Source: Rheinheimera sp. EpRS3 (lineage in GTDB: Bacteria > Pseudomonadota > Gammaproteobacteria > Enterobacterales > Alteromonadaceae). Taken from it: 64,000 nt of DNA. The first letter of the stretch is position 1. Each line of letters starts with the position of its first letter. Both the position numbers and the translations under genes were made by a program. The stretch lies in contig NZ_LNQS01000008.1 in NCBI RefSeq assembly GCF_001513785.1, forward strand, positions 310,001 to 374,000. Reading direction: 5' to 3'. Below are positions 34,635-47,303 of this stretch, piece by piece. The notes below the pieces were generated by a model, which saw only the letters and a program-made list of their open reading frames with translations, searched no databases and was not told the origin of the DNA.

Positions 34635-35549
34635 TCACGCAAATAAACTGATTAATACGGCATTCTGGGCATGCATGCGGTTTTCCGCCTGCAGTAATAC
34701 AAGTGACGCCTCGCTGTCGAGTACCTCGCTGGTAACCTCGTGCTCACGGTGCGCTGGTAAACAGTGCATAAAATATTTTACCGCCAGCCGTTGCATCACG
34801 GCGGTATTGATCTGATACGGCTTAAACACCCGCTCAATAAGTTCAGGATCGGCTTTATCGCCCATCGATAGCCAGGTATCAGTATAGATAGCATCGGCGC
34901 CGGCGGCGGCGGATAAATGCGGGCTCAGCTCCAGCACAGCGCCGGTGTCGGCAGCAATTTTCTGCACATTCAGCAGCACCTGGGCATCCGGTGAAAAGCC
35001 TTGTGGCGTTACCACTGTCATCTTCATACCGCTAAGCGCGGCGCCAATCATCAGCGAATGGCAGACATTGTTGCCATCACCGACATAAGCCAGATGCACT
35101 TTGCTCAGATCGCCAAAGCGCTCTTTTAGCGCCAGTAAATCAGCCAGCGCCTGGCATGGGTGATATAAATCGCTCAGCGCGTTAATCACCGGTTTATGGC
35201 TGGCCTGTGCCAGTTGCTCCAGTGTTTGCTGCGAGAAGACCCGCGCCACTATGGCATCGGTCCAGCAGGCCAGATTACGGCCAAAATCGGCGACGGTTTC
35301 GCGTTTACCCATAGCGCCGTTTTGCTGATCCAGATACACACTGTGGCCACCGAGCTTATAAATACCCACATCAAAACTAACGCGGGTACGCAGCGATGGC
35401 TTCTCAAAAATCAGCGCTATGCTTTTGCCCGCCAGCGCCTGAGTGTATTTCTGCGGTTGCTGCTTTACATTCAACGCTAAATTCAGCAAATCGTTAAGCG
35501 TTGCCGGGCTTAATTCAGCCAGACTCAATAGTTGGTTCAGTTTACTCAT
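34635..35549 (-). CDS. argF: Ornithine carbamoyltransferase
   Basis: Converts ornithine and carbamoyl phosphate to citrulline. 304 residues. The carbamoyl-phosphate site SLRTRVSFD is near residue 52, [10 protein letters not shown] near 130, and the ornithine loop HCLPAHRE near 265. Lies between argB and argG in the arginine operon, separated from argB by 43 bases. Confidence 0.97.
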   Translation of the reverse strand: MSKLNQLLSLAELSPATLNDLLNLALNVKQQPQKYTQALAGKSIALIFEKPSLRTRVSFDVGIYKLGGHSVYLDQQNGAMGKRETVADFGRNLACWTDAIVARVFSQQTLEQLAQASHKPVINALSDLYHPCQALADLLALKERFGDLSKVHLAYVGDGNNVCHSLMIGAALSGMKMTVVTPQGFSPDAQVLLNVQKIAADTGAVLELSPHLSAAAGADAIYTDTWLSMGDKADPELIERVFKPYQINTAVMQRLAVKYFMHCLPAHREHEVTSEVLDSEASLVLLQAENRMHAQNAVLISLFA

Positions 35550-35592
35550 TTTCAGCTGATCTGCCGCCAGTGCGGCATCCTTGTTTAAGGGA

Positions 35593-36363
35593 CTAACAGA
35601 CGATGCGCGTGCCTACTGCTTGCTGTCGCATCAGATTTAACAAATCTTGCGGGTGTTGCCAGCCCGCGACGGTGATACTTCGTCGCAGTGCCTGAGCGGT
35701 GTCTAAAGCGGCATCCAGTTTTACTTTCATACCACCCTTGATAATACCTTGGGTGACTAATTCTGCCGCCTGAGCTCCATTAAGCTCACTGATAAGCTTA
35801 CCTTCGCCATCTAAAATACCCGGCACGTCGGTCAGCAACACCAATTGCCCCTGTACCAGCTGACAAATAGCGGCAGCAGCTAAATCGGCATTTACATTTA
35901 ATAATTGCGCCTGCTCGCCATGACCAACCGAGCTGAATACCGGTGTAAAACCGGCAGACAATAAATTTTGTAATAAGCTGCCGTCTTGTGGTTTAGCCAC
36001 GCCAACAGCTCCCAGTTTGGTATTTAATTCAAAGCGGCAGCTGTTACCGGCAGACAGCGTTAACCCGACTGGCTTTAAACCCTGTAATGAGGCACGCGCT
36101 ACCATGTGCGTATTAACGGCACCGGCTAAAGCACCGGCGATCACCGGCATTTGCTCAGCAGGTGAAATACGCTGGCCATCGAGTTTTTCAGTGTGAAAAC
36201 CAAATTTGGCCAGCCACTGATCAACCTGATCGCCGCCGCCGTGCACCAGCACCAGCGGATACTGCTGCTTTAATTCAGCACACACTGCCAGCAAGGCATC
36301 CAGCGCGCTGTCATCCTGCAACAGGCGGCCGCCCATTTTCAGTACCAGAGGGGTATTATTCAT
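35593..36363 (-). CDS. argB: Acetylglutamate kinase
   Basis: Phosphorylates N-acetylglutamate. 256 residues of the amino-acid kinase fold: LVLKMGGRLLQDD at the N-terminus, VHGGGDQVDQWL near 40, NVNADLAAAAIC near 160, LLTDVPGILDG and GGMKVKLDAALD near 210. The length and sequence match the E. coli-type enzyme. The start overlaps the end of argC by eight bases. Confidence 0.95.
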   Translation of the reverse strand: MNNTPLVLKMGGRLLQDDSALDALLAVCAELKQQYPLVLVHGGGDQVDQWLAKFGFHTEKLDGQRISPAEQMPVIAGALAGAVNTHMVARASLQGLKPVGLTLSAGNSCRFELNTKLGAVGVAKPQDGSLLQNLLSAGFTPVFSSVGHGEQAQLLNVNADLAAAAICQLVQGQLVLLTDVPGILDGEGKLISELNGAQAAELVTQGIIKGGMKVKLDAALDTAQALRRSITVAGWQHPQDLLNLMRQQAVGTRIVC

Positions 36364-37396
36364 GGCTCACCCCGGCAAATAAACCGGCGGTTTCCGGCTT
36401 AGCAAAACGCACGTTAGCCGCTTGCATCGCCTGAGCTGCTGCACCTTTTAACAGGTTATCAATAGCTGATACCACCACCAATTGCTCGCCATCCTGCTGC
36501 CAGTAAATATCACAATATGGTGTACCGGCTACATCGGCGACATTAGGTGAGTGCGACACTAAACGCACTAACGGCTTACCGTTATAGGCGTTAGTAAAGG
36601 CAGCACTTACCTGCTCTGGCGTAACGCCGGCTTTTAGCGTTACCACACTGGTGGCCAGAATGCCGCGTTTAAAGTTGCCCAGATGCGGCGTAAACACCAC
36701 TTTGCGGCCCAGGTTTTGCTCTATTTCCGGCCGGTGGCGATGTTTAAAAAAGCCATAGGCATTTAAGCCGACTTCACAAAATGAGGTGCTAAGTGCCGCC
36801 TTACGGCCTGCACCGGAAACACCGCTGGTAGCGTTGATTACAGGAATACAGTTATCTGCCACCAAACCGGCTTTAATCAGTGGCAACAGCGCTAAAGTAC
36901 AGGCTGTCGGATAACAGCCAGGCACAGAAATTAACCGCGGCAATGGCGTGTTCTGCCATTCCATTAAGGAATACACCGCTTCTTCTAACAGTTCAGGATG
37001 CTGATGCTCATAACCATAATACTGCGGATACAGCTGCGGTTGCTTTAACCGGAAAGCACCGGATAAATCCACCACATCGATACCTTGTGCCAGTAATAGC
37101 GGCGTTACCGCTTCGCTGGCTTCATGCGGCAGCGCTAAAAAAGCCACATCAATTTTGCCGTTTAAGCCTGCAGCCAGCTCATCCGTCCACGGCTGAACCA
37201 GAATATCCAGCTGCTGTTTGTAACGCGGATACAAAGAAGAAAACGGCTCTGCACTGCGCCCGGCAGAAGCATAGGCACCACAAAGTTCAAAATAGGGATT
37301 GCGCGCTAAAATCACTGCCAGTTCAGCACCGCTGTAACCGGCAGCACCTAATACAATGCTGCGTACTAAAGAAGAAGATTTGTCAGTTGATAACAT
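36356..37396 (-). CDS. argC: N-acetyl-gamma-glutamyl-phosphate reductase
   Basis: NADPH-dependent reduction of acetylglutamyl phosphate to the semialdehyde. About 346 residues. Rossmann motif LGAAGYSGAELA near residue 17, LALPHEASEAVTPLL near 88 and the catalytic cysteine in VPGCYPTACTLALLP near 155. I place the start at ATG 37396: the open frame continues 28 codons further, but that extension would run through the promoter and the ARG boxes. First gene of argCBFGH. Confidence 0.95.
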   Translation of the reverse strand: MLSTDKSSSLVRSIVLGAAGYSGAELAVILARNPYFELCGAYASAGRSAEPFSSLYPRYKQQLDILVQPWTDELAAGLNGKIDVAFLALPHEASEAVTPLLLAQGIDVVDLSGAFRLKQPQLYPQYYGYEHQHPELLEEAVYSLMEWQNTPLPRLISVPGCYPTACTLALLPLIKAGLVADNCIPVINATSGVSGAGRKAALSTSFCEVGLNAYGFFKHRHRPEIEQNLGRKVVFTPHLGNFKRGILATSVVTLKAGVTPEQVSAAFTNAYNGKPLVRLVSHSPNVADVAGTPYCDIYWQQDGEQLVVVSAIDNLLKGAAAQAMQAANVRFAKPETAGLFAGVSHE

Positions 37397-37451
37397 CGGA
37401 TACGGCTCTCGAACAGTAAATAACGTATAGGTATAGCACGAAACAGCCGCT

Positions 37452-37480
37452 AGTGTAGAACGGCCGCCATGCAGTTTCAA
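37452..37480 (-). promoter_or_regulatory. argC promoter
   Basis: On the - strand, TTGAAA, a 17-base spacer and TACACT form a good sigma-70 promoter about 55 bases before the argC ATG. ARG box 1 overlaps the -35 element, as expected for repression by ArgR. Confidence 0.7.
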
Positions 37481-37516
37481 GAATTATTATTCTGTTTTTG
37501 TGAATTTTTATACAAA
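37478..37516. promoter_or_regulatory. Tandem ARG boxes (ArgR operator)
   Basis: Two 18-base ARG-box-like palindromes: AGAATTATTATTCT (37480-37493, perfect palindrome) and TGAATTTTTATACA (37501-37514, one mismatch to the TGAAT-N4-ATTCA core). Their centres are 21 bases apart, the canonical spacing of paired ARG boxes bound by an ArgR hexamer. No argR gene is in the window. Confidence 0.8.
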
Positions 37517-37536
37517 ACAGTTCATGGTAATAATGC

Positions 37537-40527
37537 TTAAACAGCAACATCTACCCTGTTGCGGCCATTTTGCTTTGCTTTATACAGTGCGCTGTCAGAA
37601 CGTGACAATAACTTATCATAGTGTGCCTCTCCGGCAAACTCAGCAATGCCCATACTTACTGTAATACGCAGGTTTGCTGCAAAAACTGCACAATCAATCT
37701 GCATAATCGCCTGACGCATTCGTTCGCAAATATCCTGCGCCACCTTTACCGTGGTATTAGGCAACAATATGGCAAACTCTTCCCCCCCCCAGCGCGCTAC
37801 CGTGTCGTCGGCCCGGCAATGGCTGCTAATTTCTGCGGCCACCAACTTGAGTATTTCATCACCAATGCTATGGCTGTAACTGTCGTTTACCTGTTTAAAA
37901 TGATCTATATCCAACAGCACCAGGCAAAGTGGTAAATTATTACGCCGTGAGCGCGCGCACTCACGCGCCAGTGCTTCATCAAACGCGCGCCGGTTCGCCA
38001 GCCCCGTTAACGCATCACGCCGTGCCTGTTGCTCAAATTCTTCGGCCTGGCGTTTTAATTGTATCAACAGAGCTGAACGTTCCTGATCTATCGCTTTTAA
38101 ATGATCGGCCTGCTGCTGTAATTCAACGGTTTTTTCCGCTACCTGCCAACGTAATAATTGCTCACGCCGGCGCAAAGCGTTAAGACGCCAGCGCAACATT
38201 ATCAGGCCCAGCAATGTGACCAAACCTATTATCGCCAGCCAGAAACCCGGCCTTTGCCAGATATAAGGAAAAATGGTGAAGCTTAAGCTGGCTTCATGTT
38301 CGCTCCAGCCGCCTTGCGGATAAGCTGCACTGACTAAAAAGCGATACTCTCCTGGTGGCAGGTTGGTGTACTCGGCCACGTTTTGTGAACCCCGCTCCAC
38401 CCAGTCAGAATCGAACCCCTGCAACCTGGTTCGATATTGAATACGCTGTGGCATAACAAAACCCAGCCCGGCAAAGGCAAATTCCAGCCGGTTAACCCCT
38501 GCAGCTAACTGAATTGAAGAGGTTAACTGTCTTTCAGTGCCATTAACTTTCAGGCTTTCGATCACTATCGGCGGAATATTTGCCGCAAAGCGTTTTAACA
38601 CCTGCGGCTGCACCATACTGGCACCTTTGGAGGTAGCAAACCAGACAGCACCGTCCTGTGCTAATGTAGCAGCAGGCATAGAACCACCATTTGCCTGAGC
38701 ACTTTGCATGCCATCACCTTCACCAAATAACTCATAGTCAAGTTGATGCCGCTCACCACTTAGTACTGCAGCAATATGCTCTCGTTCCAGCCGCAGTATG
38801 CCCCTGTTACTGCTGATCCACAGGTGCTGTTGTCTGTCGATCACCACCTGAAACAACTTATCAAACGGCAAGCCGACATTTCGGCCCAACATTTTTAACT
38901 CGCCGCTGCTCAATGAGTAGTGAACCAGGCCGCGGTCGGTTGTCATCCAAATGGCATCAGCACCGCTATCCAATGCAAAACCAAAAGCGTATTCCGCCCC
39001 GTCCAGATTGCTGAAATCAACCGGCATTATGCTGCCATCTGGCTGCATAATAGCCACACCAGCCCCGGTACCAATAAACAACCTGCCATCGCTGTGCTGG
39101 TACAACGCCATAATAAACGGTGCCGGTAATCCCTCTGTGGTGGTAAAGTTTTTGATGCCGTCAGTGCCGACATAGTTAAGCCCCTGCGCTGTTCCTACCC
39201 AGAGCCCGCCGTCTTTTGCCGCTAACAGCGCACGGATTTCATTGGCCAACAAACCACTTTGCCGGTCCAGCCGCCGGACAATTTTACCGTCCTGCCACAG
39301 CAGCACGCCGTCGGTGTAGGTACCAATCCATACCGAGCCATCTGTAGCCTCGGCCAGGCTTAATACCGACTGGCCGCGGCTGGCAGCAGACAAATCCAGT
39401 GTTTCCAGCTGCCGCCCCGCCAACCGGCTAACACCCTGGCTGCTGCCAATCCAAACTGAGCCGTCGCTGTGCGCCATTACACTGCGCACATAGTCCCCGG
39501 CAAGCCCAAGTTCGGCGGTGTAAGTAATAAAAGGTGCGTCGCGTAAACGGAATAAGCCACCGTTAGTGCCTACCCACACACTTTGCTCGCGATCCAGATA
39601 CAACGATAAAATACGGTTATTTGGCAAGCCACCGGCGATAGTTAGTTGCTCCAGCCCCTGCTCACTGTAACGAAGCAAACCACGGTCAGTGGTACCAATC
39701 CAGATTTGCTCATTGCTTAACAACAATGATGAAACCGGTAAATCGGCTAAGGCAGCATTGAGCAATGCACTTTGGCCATTTTGCCAGCTAAATAAGCCAC
39801 GCTCGGTCCCTGCCAACACTTTGTCGTTATACTGAGCTAACACAAATACCGGCACGGCAGGTATGTCCTCTACTACCACTATTTGCGGCTGCGGCTGTGT
39901 TGTATCCAACCAGGCCAGGCCACGACCAGAACCCATCCACAGCCGGCCAACACTATCAACCATTAAGCTGTGTACAACATCACTGGGTAAACCATCAGCC
40001 TGGGTATATTGCTTGCGGCTGCCATCCGGTGCCTGGCGGAACAAGCCTTCCCCCTCGCTGGCCAGCCAGAACATGCCATGTTTGTCTTCAACTACGGCAT
40101 TTAGTAAAACATTAAACGCCGGCCAGCTTTGCCAGCTGTTATCCACACGCCGGATAAAACCGCCGCGCGCGCCCACTACCAACAGGTTGCCGGCATTATC
40201 TTTACGCAGCGCTCTGATACCGGAATCAGGCAGGCCTGTCTGCGGCCCACGGCCCAAAATACTAAACTCCCGGCCATTAAAGCGGGCAATACCTTCCCAG
40301 GTGGCTATCCAAAGATAACCATCTTCGCTTTGGCTGATACTGTTTATGGTGTTGTGCGGCAGGCCGTCGCGGGTGGTCCAGCTTTCCTGAAAATAATTGC
40401 TTAGTTTGGCCGGGCTGGCACTGGCAAAAAGGCTTGCGCAGCTGCACAACAACATCAGTAGTGCCAGCCAGCTATGGCGCATTAATGAGTGTCTGGCAAC
40501 ACAGCGCCAGCTGAGAACTTCAGACAT
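37537..40527 (-). CDS. Beta-propeller sensor diguanylate cyclase (Reg_prop/Y_Y_Y/GGDEF)
   Basis: Membrane-bound diguanylate cyclase of 996 residues making c-di-GMP. Order: signal peptide (to about residue 37), many two-component-regulator propeller repeats (motifs such as DGYLWIATWEGIARF, GSVWIGSSQGVSRL) over about 45-680, a Y_Y_Y domain (YRTRLQGFDSDWVE, LPPGEYRFLVSA) to about 780, one transmembrane helix, a coiled coil, and a GGDEF domain with RWGGEEFAILLP near 910. The active GGEEF motif predicts catalysis. The codons for Trp-Gly-Gly-Glu contain an uninterrupted run of nine G (37782-37790). An alternative start is the ATG 15 codons in (40482). A free-standing gene, between argC and metF. 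Confidence 0.93.
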   Translation of the reverse strand: MSEVLSWRCVARHSLMRHSWLALLMLLCSCASLFASASPAKLSNYFQESWTTRDGLPHNTINSISQSEDGYLWIATWEGIARFNGREFSILGRGPQTGLPDSGIRALRKDNAGNLLVVGARGGFIRRVDNSWQSWPAFNVLLNAVVEDKHGMFWLASEGEGLFRQAPDGSRKQYTQADGLPSDVVHSLMVDSVGRLWMGSGRGLAWLDTTQPQPQIVVVEDIPAVPVFVLAQYNDKVLAGTERGLFSWQNGQSALLNAALADLPVSSLLLSNEQIWIGTTDRGLLRYSEQGLEQLTIAGGLPNNRILSLYLDREQSVWVGTNGGLFRLRDAPFITYTAELGLAGDYVRSVMAHSDGSVWIGSSQGVSRLAGRQLETLDLSAASRGQSVLSLAEATDGSVWIGTYTDGVLLWQDGKIVRRLDRQSGLLANEIRALLAAKDGGLWVGTAQGLNYVGTDGIKNFTTTEGLPAPFIMALYQHSDGRLFIGTGAGVAIMQPDGSIMPVDFSNLDGAEYAFGFALDSGADAIWMTTDRGLVHYSLSSGELKMLGRNVGLPFDKLFQVVIDRQQHLWISSNRGILRLEREHIAAVLSGERHQLDYELFGEGDGMQSAQANGGSMPAATLAQDGAVWFATSKGASMVQPQVLKRFAANIPPIVIESLKVNGTERQLTSSIQLAAGVNRLEFAFAGLGFVMPQRIQYRTRLQGFDSDWVERGSQNVAEYTNLPPGEYRFLVSAAYPQGGWSEHEASLSFTIFPYIWQRPGFWLAIIGLVTLLGLIMLRWRLNALRRREQLLRWQVAEKTVELQQQADHLKAIDQERSALLIQLKRQAEEFEQQARRDALTGLANRRAFDEALARECARSRRNNLPLCLVLLDIDHFKQVNDSYSHSIGDEILKLVAAEISSHCRADDTVARWGGEEFAILLPNTTVKVAQDICERMRQAIMQIDCAVFAANLRITVSMGIAEFAGEAHYDKLLSRSDSALYKAKQNGRNRVDVAV

Positions 40528-40631
40528 TACTACTCATCCCTGTTCATTAAGCAATTGCTAAAGCAATAATGCTGCTCAGATTACCCCAATTTTCAGTTGG
40601 CGCCAACCCGGCAAAAGTCCATTTGTTAATG

Positions 40632-40655
40632 AAAAAAGCCCGCTTAATCACGGGC
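40632..40655 (-). terminator. Terminator of the metBLF operon
   Basis: On the - strand, GCCCG-TGATTAAG-CGGGC followed by six T, 20 bases beyond the metF stop. Confidence 0.85.
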
Positions 40656-40674
40656 ACAGGTGTGTCAGAGCAGG

Positions 40675-43990
<3,316 letters not shown>

Positions 43991-43991
43991 T

Positions 43992-44021
43992 ATGTATTAC
44001 CAAAAGCATGTATTACCAAAA
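43992..44021. repeat. Short tandem repeat at the metB-metL junction
   Basis: ATGTATTACCAAAA occurs at 43992-44005 and again at 44008-44021. One copy contains the last codons and stop of metB; the other lies in the 22-base gap before metL. It looks like a recent small tandem duplication. Confidence 0.8.
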
Positions 44022-45287
44022 AGCGCTGAGCGCCGGGTTAAGCCGAAACTGCTGCTGTTGCTGTTCATTCTGTTGCTTTAACCTGTCAGTCTGCTGGTTA
44101 AGCTGTTGCTGATGATTCTGCTGATTATGTTGCGCCACAGCGTTAAAAGCCTGTTGTAAATCGGCCAGCAAATCATCAGCGTTTTCAATACCTACCGACA
44201 GACGGATTAACGTAGCGCCGATACCGGCAGTTTTCTGTGCGGCGGCATCCATTGATGCATGCGTCATAGTACCCGGATGGCACACCAGACTTTCAATACC
44301 CCCCAATGACTGGGCCAAGGTAAATAAACGCAGTGCAGAGAAAAACACCGGCAGTAAGGCTTCGTCAGCGGCCAAATCAAAACTGCACATCGCACCAAAG
44401 CCGCTTTGCTGGGCTTTAGCAATAGCATGGCCTGGATGCTGCGGCAGCCCGGGGTAATACACTTTAGCCACCAGTGGCTGCTTTGCCAGAAAATCGACTA
44501 CCCGGGCGGTATTGTCCTGCTGCAAACGCAACCGCGGTTCCAGTGTACGCAGGCCGCGCAGCGTCATATAGCTGTCAAAAGGTGCACCGGTAATGCCCAG
44601 GCAATTAGCCCACCATTTTAATTCATCGCCCAGTTGCTGCGATTTTGCAATCAGCACACCACCGACAATATCGCTGTGACCATTAATATACTTGGTGGTG
44701 GAATGCACGACGATATCGGCACCCAGCGCCAGAGGTTGCTGTAATATCGGCGATAAAAAGGTGTTATCCACCACCACCAATGCTTGTAATACTTTGGCCA
44801 AATCACATACTGCGCGCACATCAGTAATTTGCAATAACGGGTTAGACGGCGTTTCCAGCCAGATCATTTTCGGTTTAACAGCCCGGATTTGCTCAGCCCA
44901 GCCAGCTTGCTGAAAATTTACCACCAACAGGTTAAAAGCACGCTTACGCTGTGCCAGGTTAATAAACAACCGGTAACTACCGCCGTAGCAGTCATGCGGG
45001 ATCACCAGCGTATCATCCGGTGTCAGCAGTTGCAGTGCCAACAGGCAGGCAGACATGCCGGTGCTGGTCACTATGGCTTTTACCCCGCCTTCCAGCTCAG
45101 CCAGCGTTTCGGCCAGTAAATCCCGTGTCGGGTTATTCGAGCGTGAATAATCGTACGGGCCGGGTTGTTTAAAAGCTCTTAATTCATAAGTTGAGGTTAA
45201 ATACAGCGGTGGTGTAACCGCAGCATGAGCAGAGTCCTGAGCGATACCGGCCCGGGCAGCGATAGTCGCGGCGTGGCGCTTTGACAT
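44013..45287 (-). CDS. metB: Cystathionine gamma-synthase with Gln-rich C-terminal tail
   Basis: PLP enzyme joining O-succinylhomoserine and cysteine. About 424 residues, some 35-40 longer than the usual 386. YDYSRSNNPTRDLL near residue 45, the PLP lysine in VVHSTTKYINGHSD near 200 and SLGGIESLVCHP near 330 define the family. After the normal end (DADDLLADLQQAFNAV) follows a low-complexity tail dominated by Gln and Asn, ending NPALSAFW. ATG 45287 is chosen because the upstream ATG (45299) sits within its ribosome site (ATGAGG). First gene of metBLF, divergent from metJ. Confidence 0.94.
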   Translation of the reverse strand: MSKRHAATIAARAGIAQDSAHAAVTPPLYLTSTYELRAFKQPGPYDYSRSNNPTRDLLAETLAELEGGVKAIVTSTGMSACLLALQLLTPDDTLVIPHDCYGGSYRLFINLAQRKRAFNLLVVNFQQAGWAEQIRAVKPKMIWLETPSNPLLQITDVRAVCDLAKVLQALVVVDNTFLSPILQQPLALGADIVVHSTTKYINGHSDIVGGVLIAKSQQLGDELKWWANCLGITGAPFDSYMTLRGLRTLEPRLRLQQDNTARVVDFLAKQPLVAKVYYPGLPQHPGHAIAKAQQSGFGAMCSFDLAADEALLPVFFSALRLFTLAQSLGGIESLVCHPGTMTHASMDAAAQKTAGIGATLIRLSVGIENADDLLADLQQAFNAVAQHNQQNHQQQLNQQTDRLKQQNEQQQQQFRLNPALSAFW

Positions 45288-45301
45288 GGGAAACCTCATT
45301 T

Positions 45302-45325
45302 AGATGTTTAGACGTCTAAAAGTAT
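45302..45325. promoter_or_regulatory. MET-box array proximal to metB
   Basis: Consecutive 8-base units AGATGTTT, AGACGTCT (perfect consensus, 45310-45317) and AAAAGTAT match the MetJ operator AGACGTCT at 6, 8 and 5 of 8 positions. They lie about 15-40 bases before the metB ATG. Confidence 0.8.
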
Positions 45326-45339
45326 AATGATAGAAATAA

Positions 45340-45363
45340 AGATGTCAAACCATTTAGCCGTCT
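45340..45363. promoter_or_regulatory. MET-box array proximal to metJ
   Basis: AGATGTCA, a weak unit, then AGCCGTCT (7 of 8) at 8-base spacing form a second array in the metB/metJ intergenic region. The two arrays are 22 bases apart in register, so each probably serves one of the divergent promoters. Confidence 0.65.
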
Positions 45364-45468
45364 ATAATCATTATTTGTTGTACACTATTTGACTGCGCGG
45401 CATAACAAGATAGAATTTCGCCACTTGCGAAAAGCAATACAACATAATGACTAATACAAGGTAACCAT

Positions 45469-45804
45469 ATGGCTAAGTGGAATGGGGAATATATTCACCC
45501 GTACGCGGAACACGGTAAAAAATCAGAACTCGTAAAAAAAATCACCGTATCTATTCCGCTGAACGTATTAAAAGTGCTGACAGATGAGCGCACCCGCCGC
45601 CAGGTAAACAACCTGCGACATGCAACCAACAGTGAATTATTATGCGAAGCGTTTCTGCATGCATTTACCGGCCAGCCACTGCCAGCCGATGAAGATTTAC
45701 GTAAAGATAACCCGCACCAGATCCCTGCAGAAGTACGCCAGATCTTAACCAGCATGGGCAAACCGATTCCGGTTATTATTGAAGCTGACAGCGACGAAGA
45801 ATAA
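45469..45804 (+). CDS. metJ: Methionine repressor MetJ
   Basis: Ribbon-helix-helix repressor using S-adenosylmethionine as co-repressor. 111 residues, almost identical in layout to E. coli MetJ (105): [60 protein letters not shown] is read in order. Transcribed divergently from metB with MET boxes between; it probably represses metBLF and itself. Confidence 0.97.
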   Translation: MAKWNGEYIHPYAEHGKKSELVKKITVSIPLNVLKVLTDERTRRQVNNLRHATNSELLCEAFLHAFTGQPLPADEDLRKDNPHQIPAEVRQILTSMGKPIPVIIEADSDEE

Positions 45805-45805
45805 C

Positions 45806-45841
45806 AAACAGAACACCCGCCAGTTGGCGGGTGTTCTGTTT
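45806..45841. terminator. Bidirectional terminator between metJ and malic enzyme
   Basis: A 16-base perfect stem (AAACAGAACACCCGCC with its complement) around an AGTT loop; it starts two bases after the metJ stop and lies before the convergent malic enzyme end. Confidence 0.9.
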
Positions 45842-45890
45842 CTGCAGCATGTTAACTGCGCTGGTTAGGTATGGCAGTTAAGTCTGGCAA

Positions 45891-47132
45891 TTAACTATAG
45901 TAGTTTTCCGGCAACGGTAACCTTGCCACCCCGGATGCCACTGCGGCATGTGCAACCGCCAGAGCAACCCGTGGTAACAGGCGCGGGTCCATCGGTTTAG
46001 GAATAATGTAGGTTTTACCAAAACTAAGCTGGTCAACCTTAGCGGCAGTTAACACTTCCTGCGGCACAGCCTCTTTAGCAATAGCCCTAATCGCATTTAC
46101 CGCCGCCAGTTTCATTTCATCGTTAATAACACTGGCGCGTACATCTAAAGCACCGCGGAAAATAAATGGAAAACACAGCACGTTATTTACCTGGTTCGGA
46201 TAATCTGAACGGCCGGTAGCCATAATAATATCGTCGCGCATCGCATGGGCCAGCTCAGGCTTAATTTCCGGATCCGGATTCGAGCAGGCAAAAATAACCG
46301 GCTTGTCGGCCATTAACTTTAACGCCTCTGGCGGTAATACGTCCGGGCCAGACACCCCAACAAATACATCAGCACCGTTTAAAGCATCTTCTAATGTGCG
46401 TTTATCAGTATTGTTGGCAAACAGCAGCTTGTACTGGTTTAGGTCATCACGGCGGGTGTGAATAACACCTTTAGTATCCAGCATATAAATATGTTCACGC
46501 TGAGCACCGCATTTAATCAGCAGTTCCATACAGGCAATAGCCGCTGCACCTGCGCCCATACAGACAATAATTGCGTTTTTAATATCTTTACCCTGAATTT
46601 CCAGTGCGTTTAACATGCCAGCGGCTGTGACAATAGCAGTACCGTGCTGATCGTCATGAAATACCGGAATTTTGCAGCGTTTAATCAGCTCTTTTTCAAT
46701 TTCAAAGCACTCCGGCGCTTTGATATCCTCAAGGTTTATGCCGCCAAAGGTGTCGGCAATATTGGCGACAGTATTGATAAACTCTTCTGTGGTGCGGTGT
46801 GTTACTTCAATATCAATCGAATCCAGGTTAGCAAAACGCTTAAACAGCAATGCCTTACCTTCCATTACCGGCTTCGAGGCCATAGGCCCTAAATTACCCA
46901 GGCCTAAAATAGCCGTGCCATTAGTAATTACAGCCACCAAATTGCCTTTGGCGGTGTACTTGTACACATTGTCGATATCAGCAGCTATTTCGCGTACCGG
47001 CTCAGCCACACCAGGGCTGTAGGCCAGAGCCAGATCAGTAACGGTTTCGGCCGGTTTGCTGATCTCAATACTGATTTTGCCGGGTGTGGGTTCTGCGTGG
47101 TAACGCAGTGCTTGTTCTCTGAAATCTGACAT
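45891..47132 (-). CDS. Malic enzyme (short form, no phosphotransacetylase domain)
   Basis: Oxidatively decarboxylates malate to pyruvate with NAD(P). 413 residues. Conserved features are YSPGVAEPVREIA near residue 38, LGLGNLGPMASKPVMEGKALLFK near 75, FHDDQHGTAIVTAAGM near 155 and the Rossmann motif VCMGAGAAAIACMELL near 190. It resembles the N-terminal part of MaeB but lacks the phosphotransacetylase-like C-terminal half. A monocistronic leftward gene. Cofactor preference cannot be read safely. Confidence 0.93.
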   Translation of the reverse strand: MSDFREQALRYHAEPTPGKISIEISKPAETVTDLALAYSPGVAEPVREIAADIDNVYKYTAKGNLVAVITNGTAILGLGNLGPMASKPVMEGKALLFKRFANLDSIDIEVTHRTTEEFINTVANIADTFGGINLEDIKAPECFEIEKELIKRCKIPVFHDDQHGTAIVTAAGMLNALEIQGKDIKNAIIVCMGAGAAAIACMELLIKCGAQREHIYMLDTKGVIHTRRDDLNQYKLLFANNTDKRTLEDALNGADVFVGVSGPDVLPPEALKLMADKPVIFACSNPDPEIKPELAHAMRDDIIMATGRSDYPNQVNNVLCFPFIFRGALDVRASVINDEMKLAAVNAIRAIAKEAVPQEVLTAAKVDQLSFGKTYIIPKPMDPRLLPRVALAVAHAAVASGVARLPLPENYYS

Positions 47133-47303
47133 CTGTTTATCCTGCCGTTTGTTGTAGGGCTTAGCGTAAAGTTATTGTTATACAGTTACGTCTGAGGGAG
47201 GCTTATTCTAAAGAGCTGCCAGCGGTAAGAGAACCTTAATCAGTCTGATCGTACCAGCGCAAAATGGTTTATCTGGCTATACCACTTTAGTCGCACCCAG
47301 TAG

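Noticed and set aside
36880-37419. A 179-codon + strand frame over argC
   Set aside because: Antisense to argC and its promoter; low-complexity Lys/His/Ala sequence without domains.
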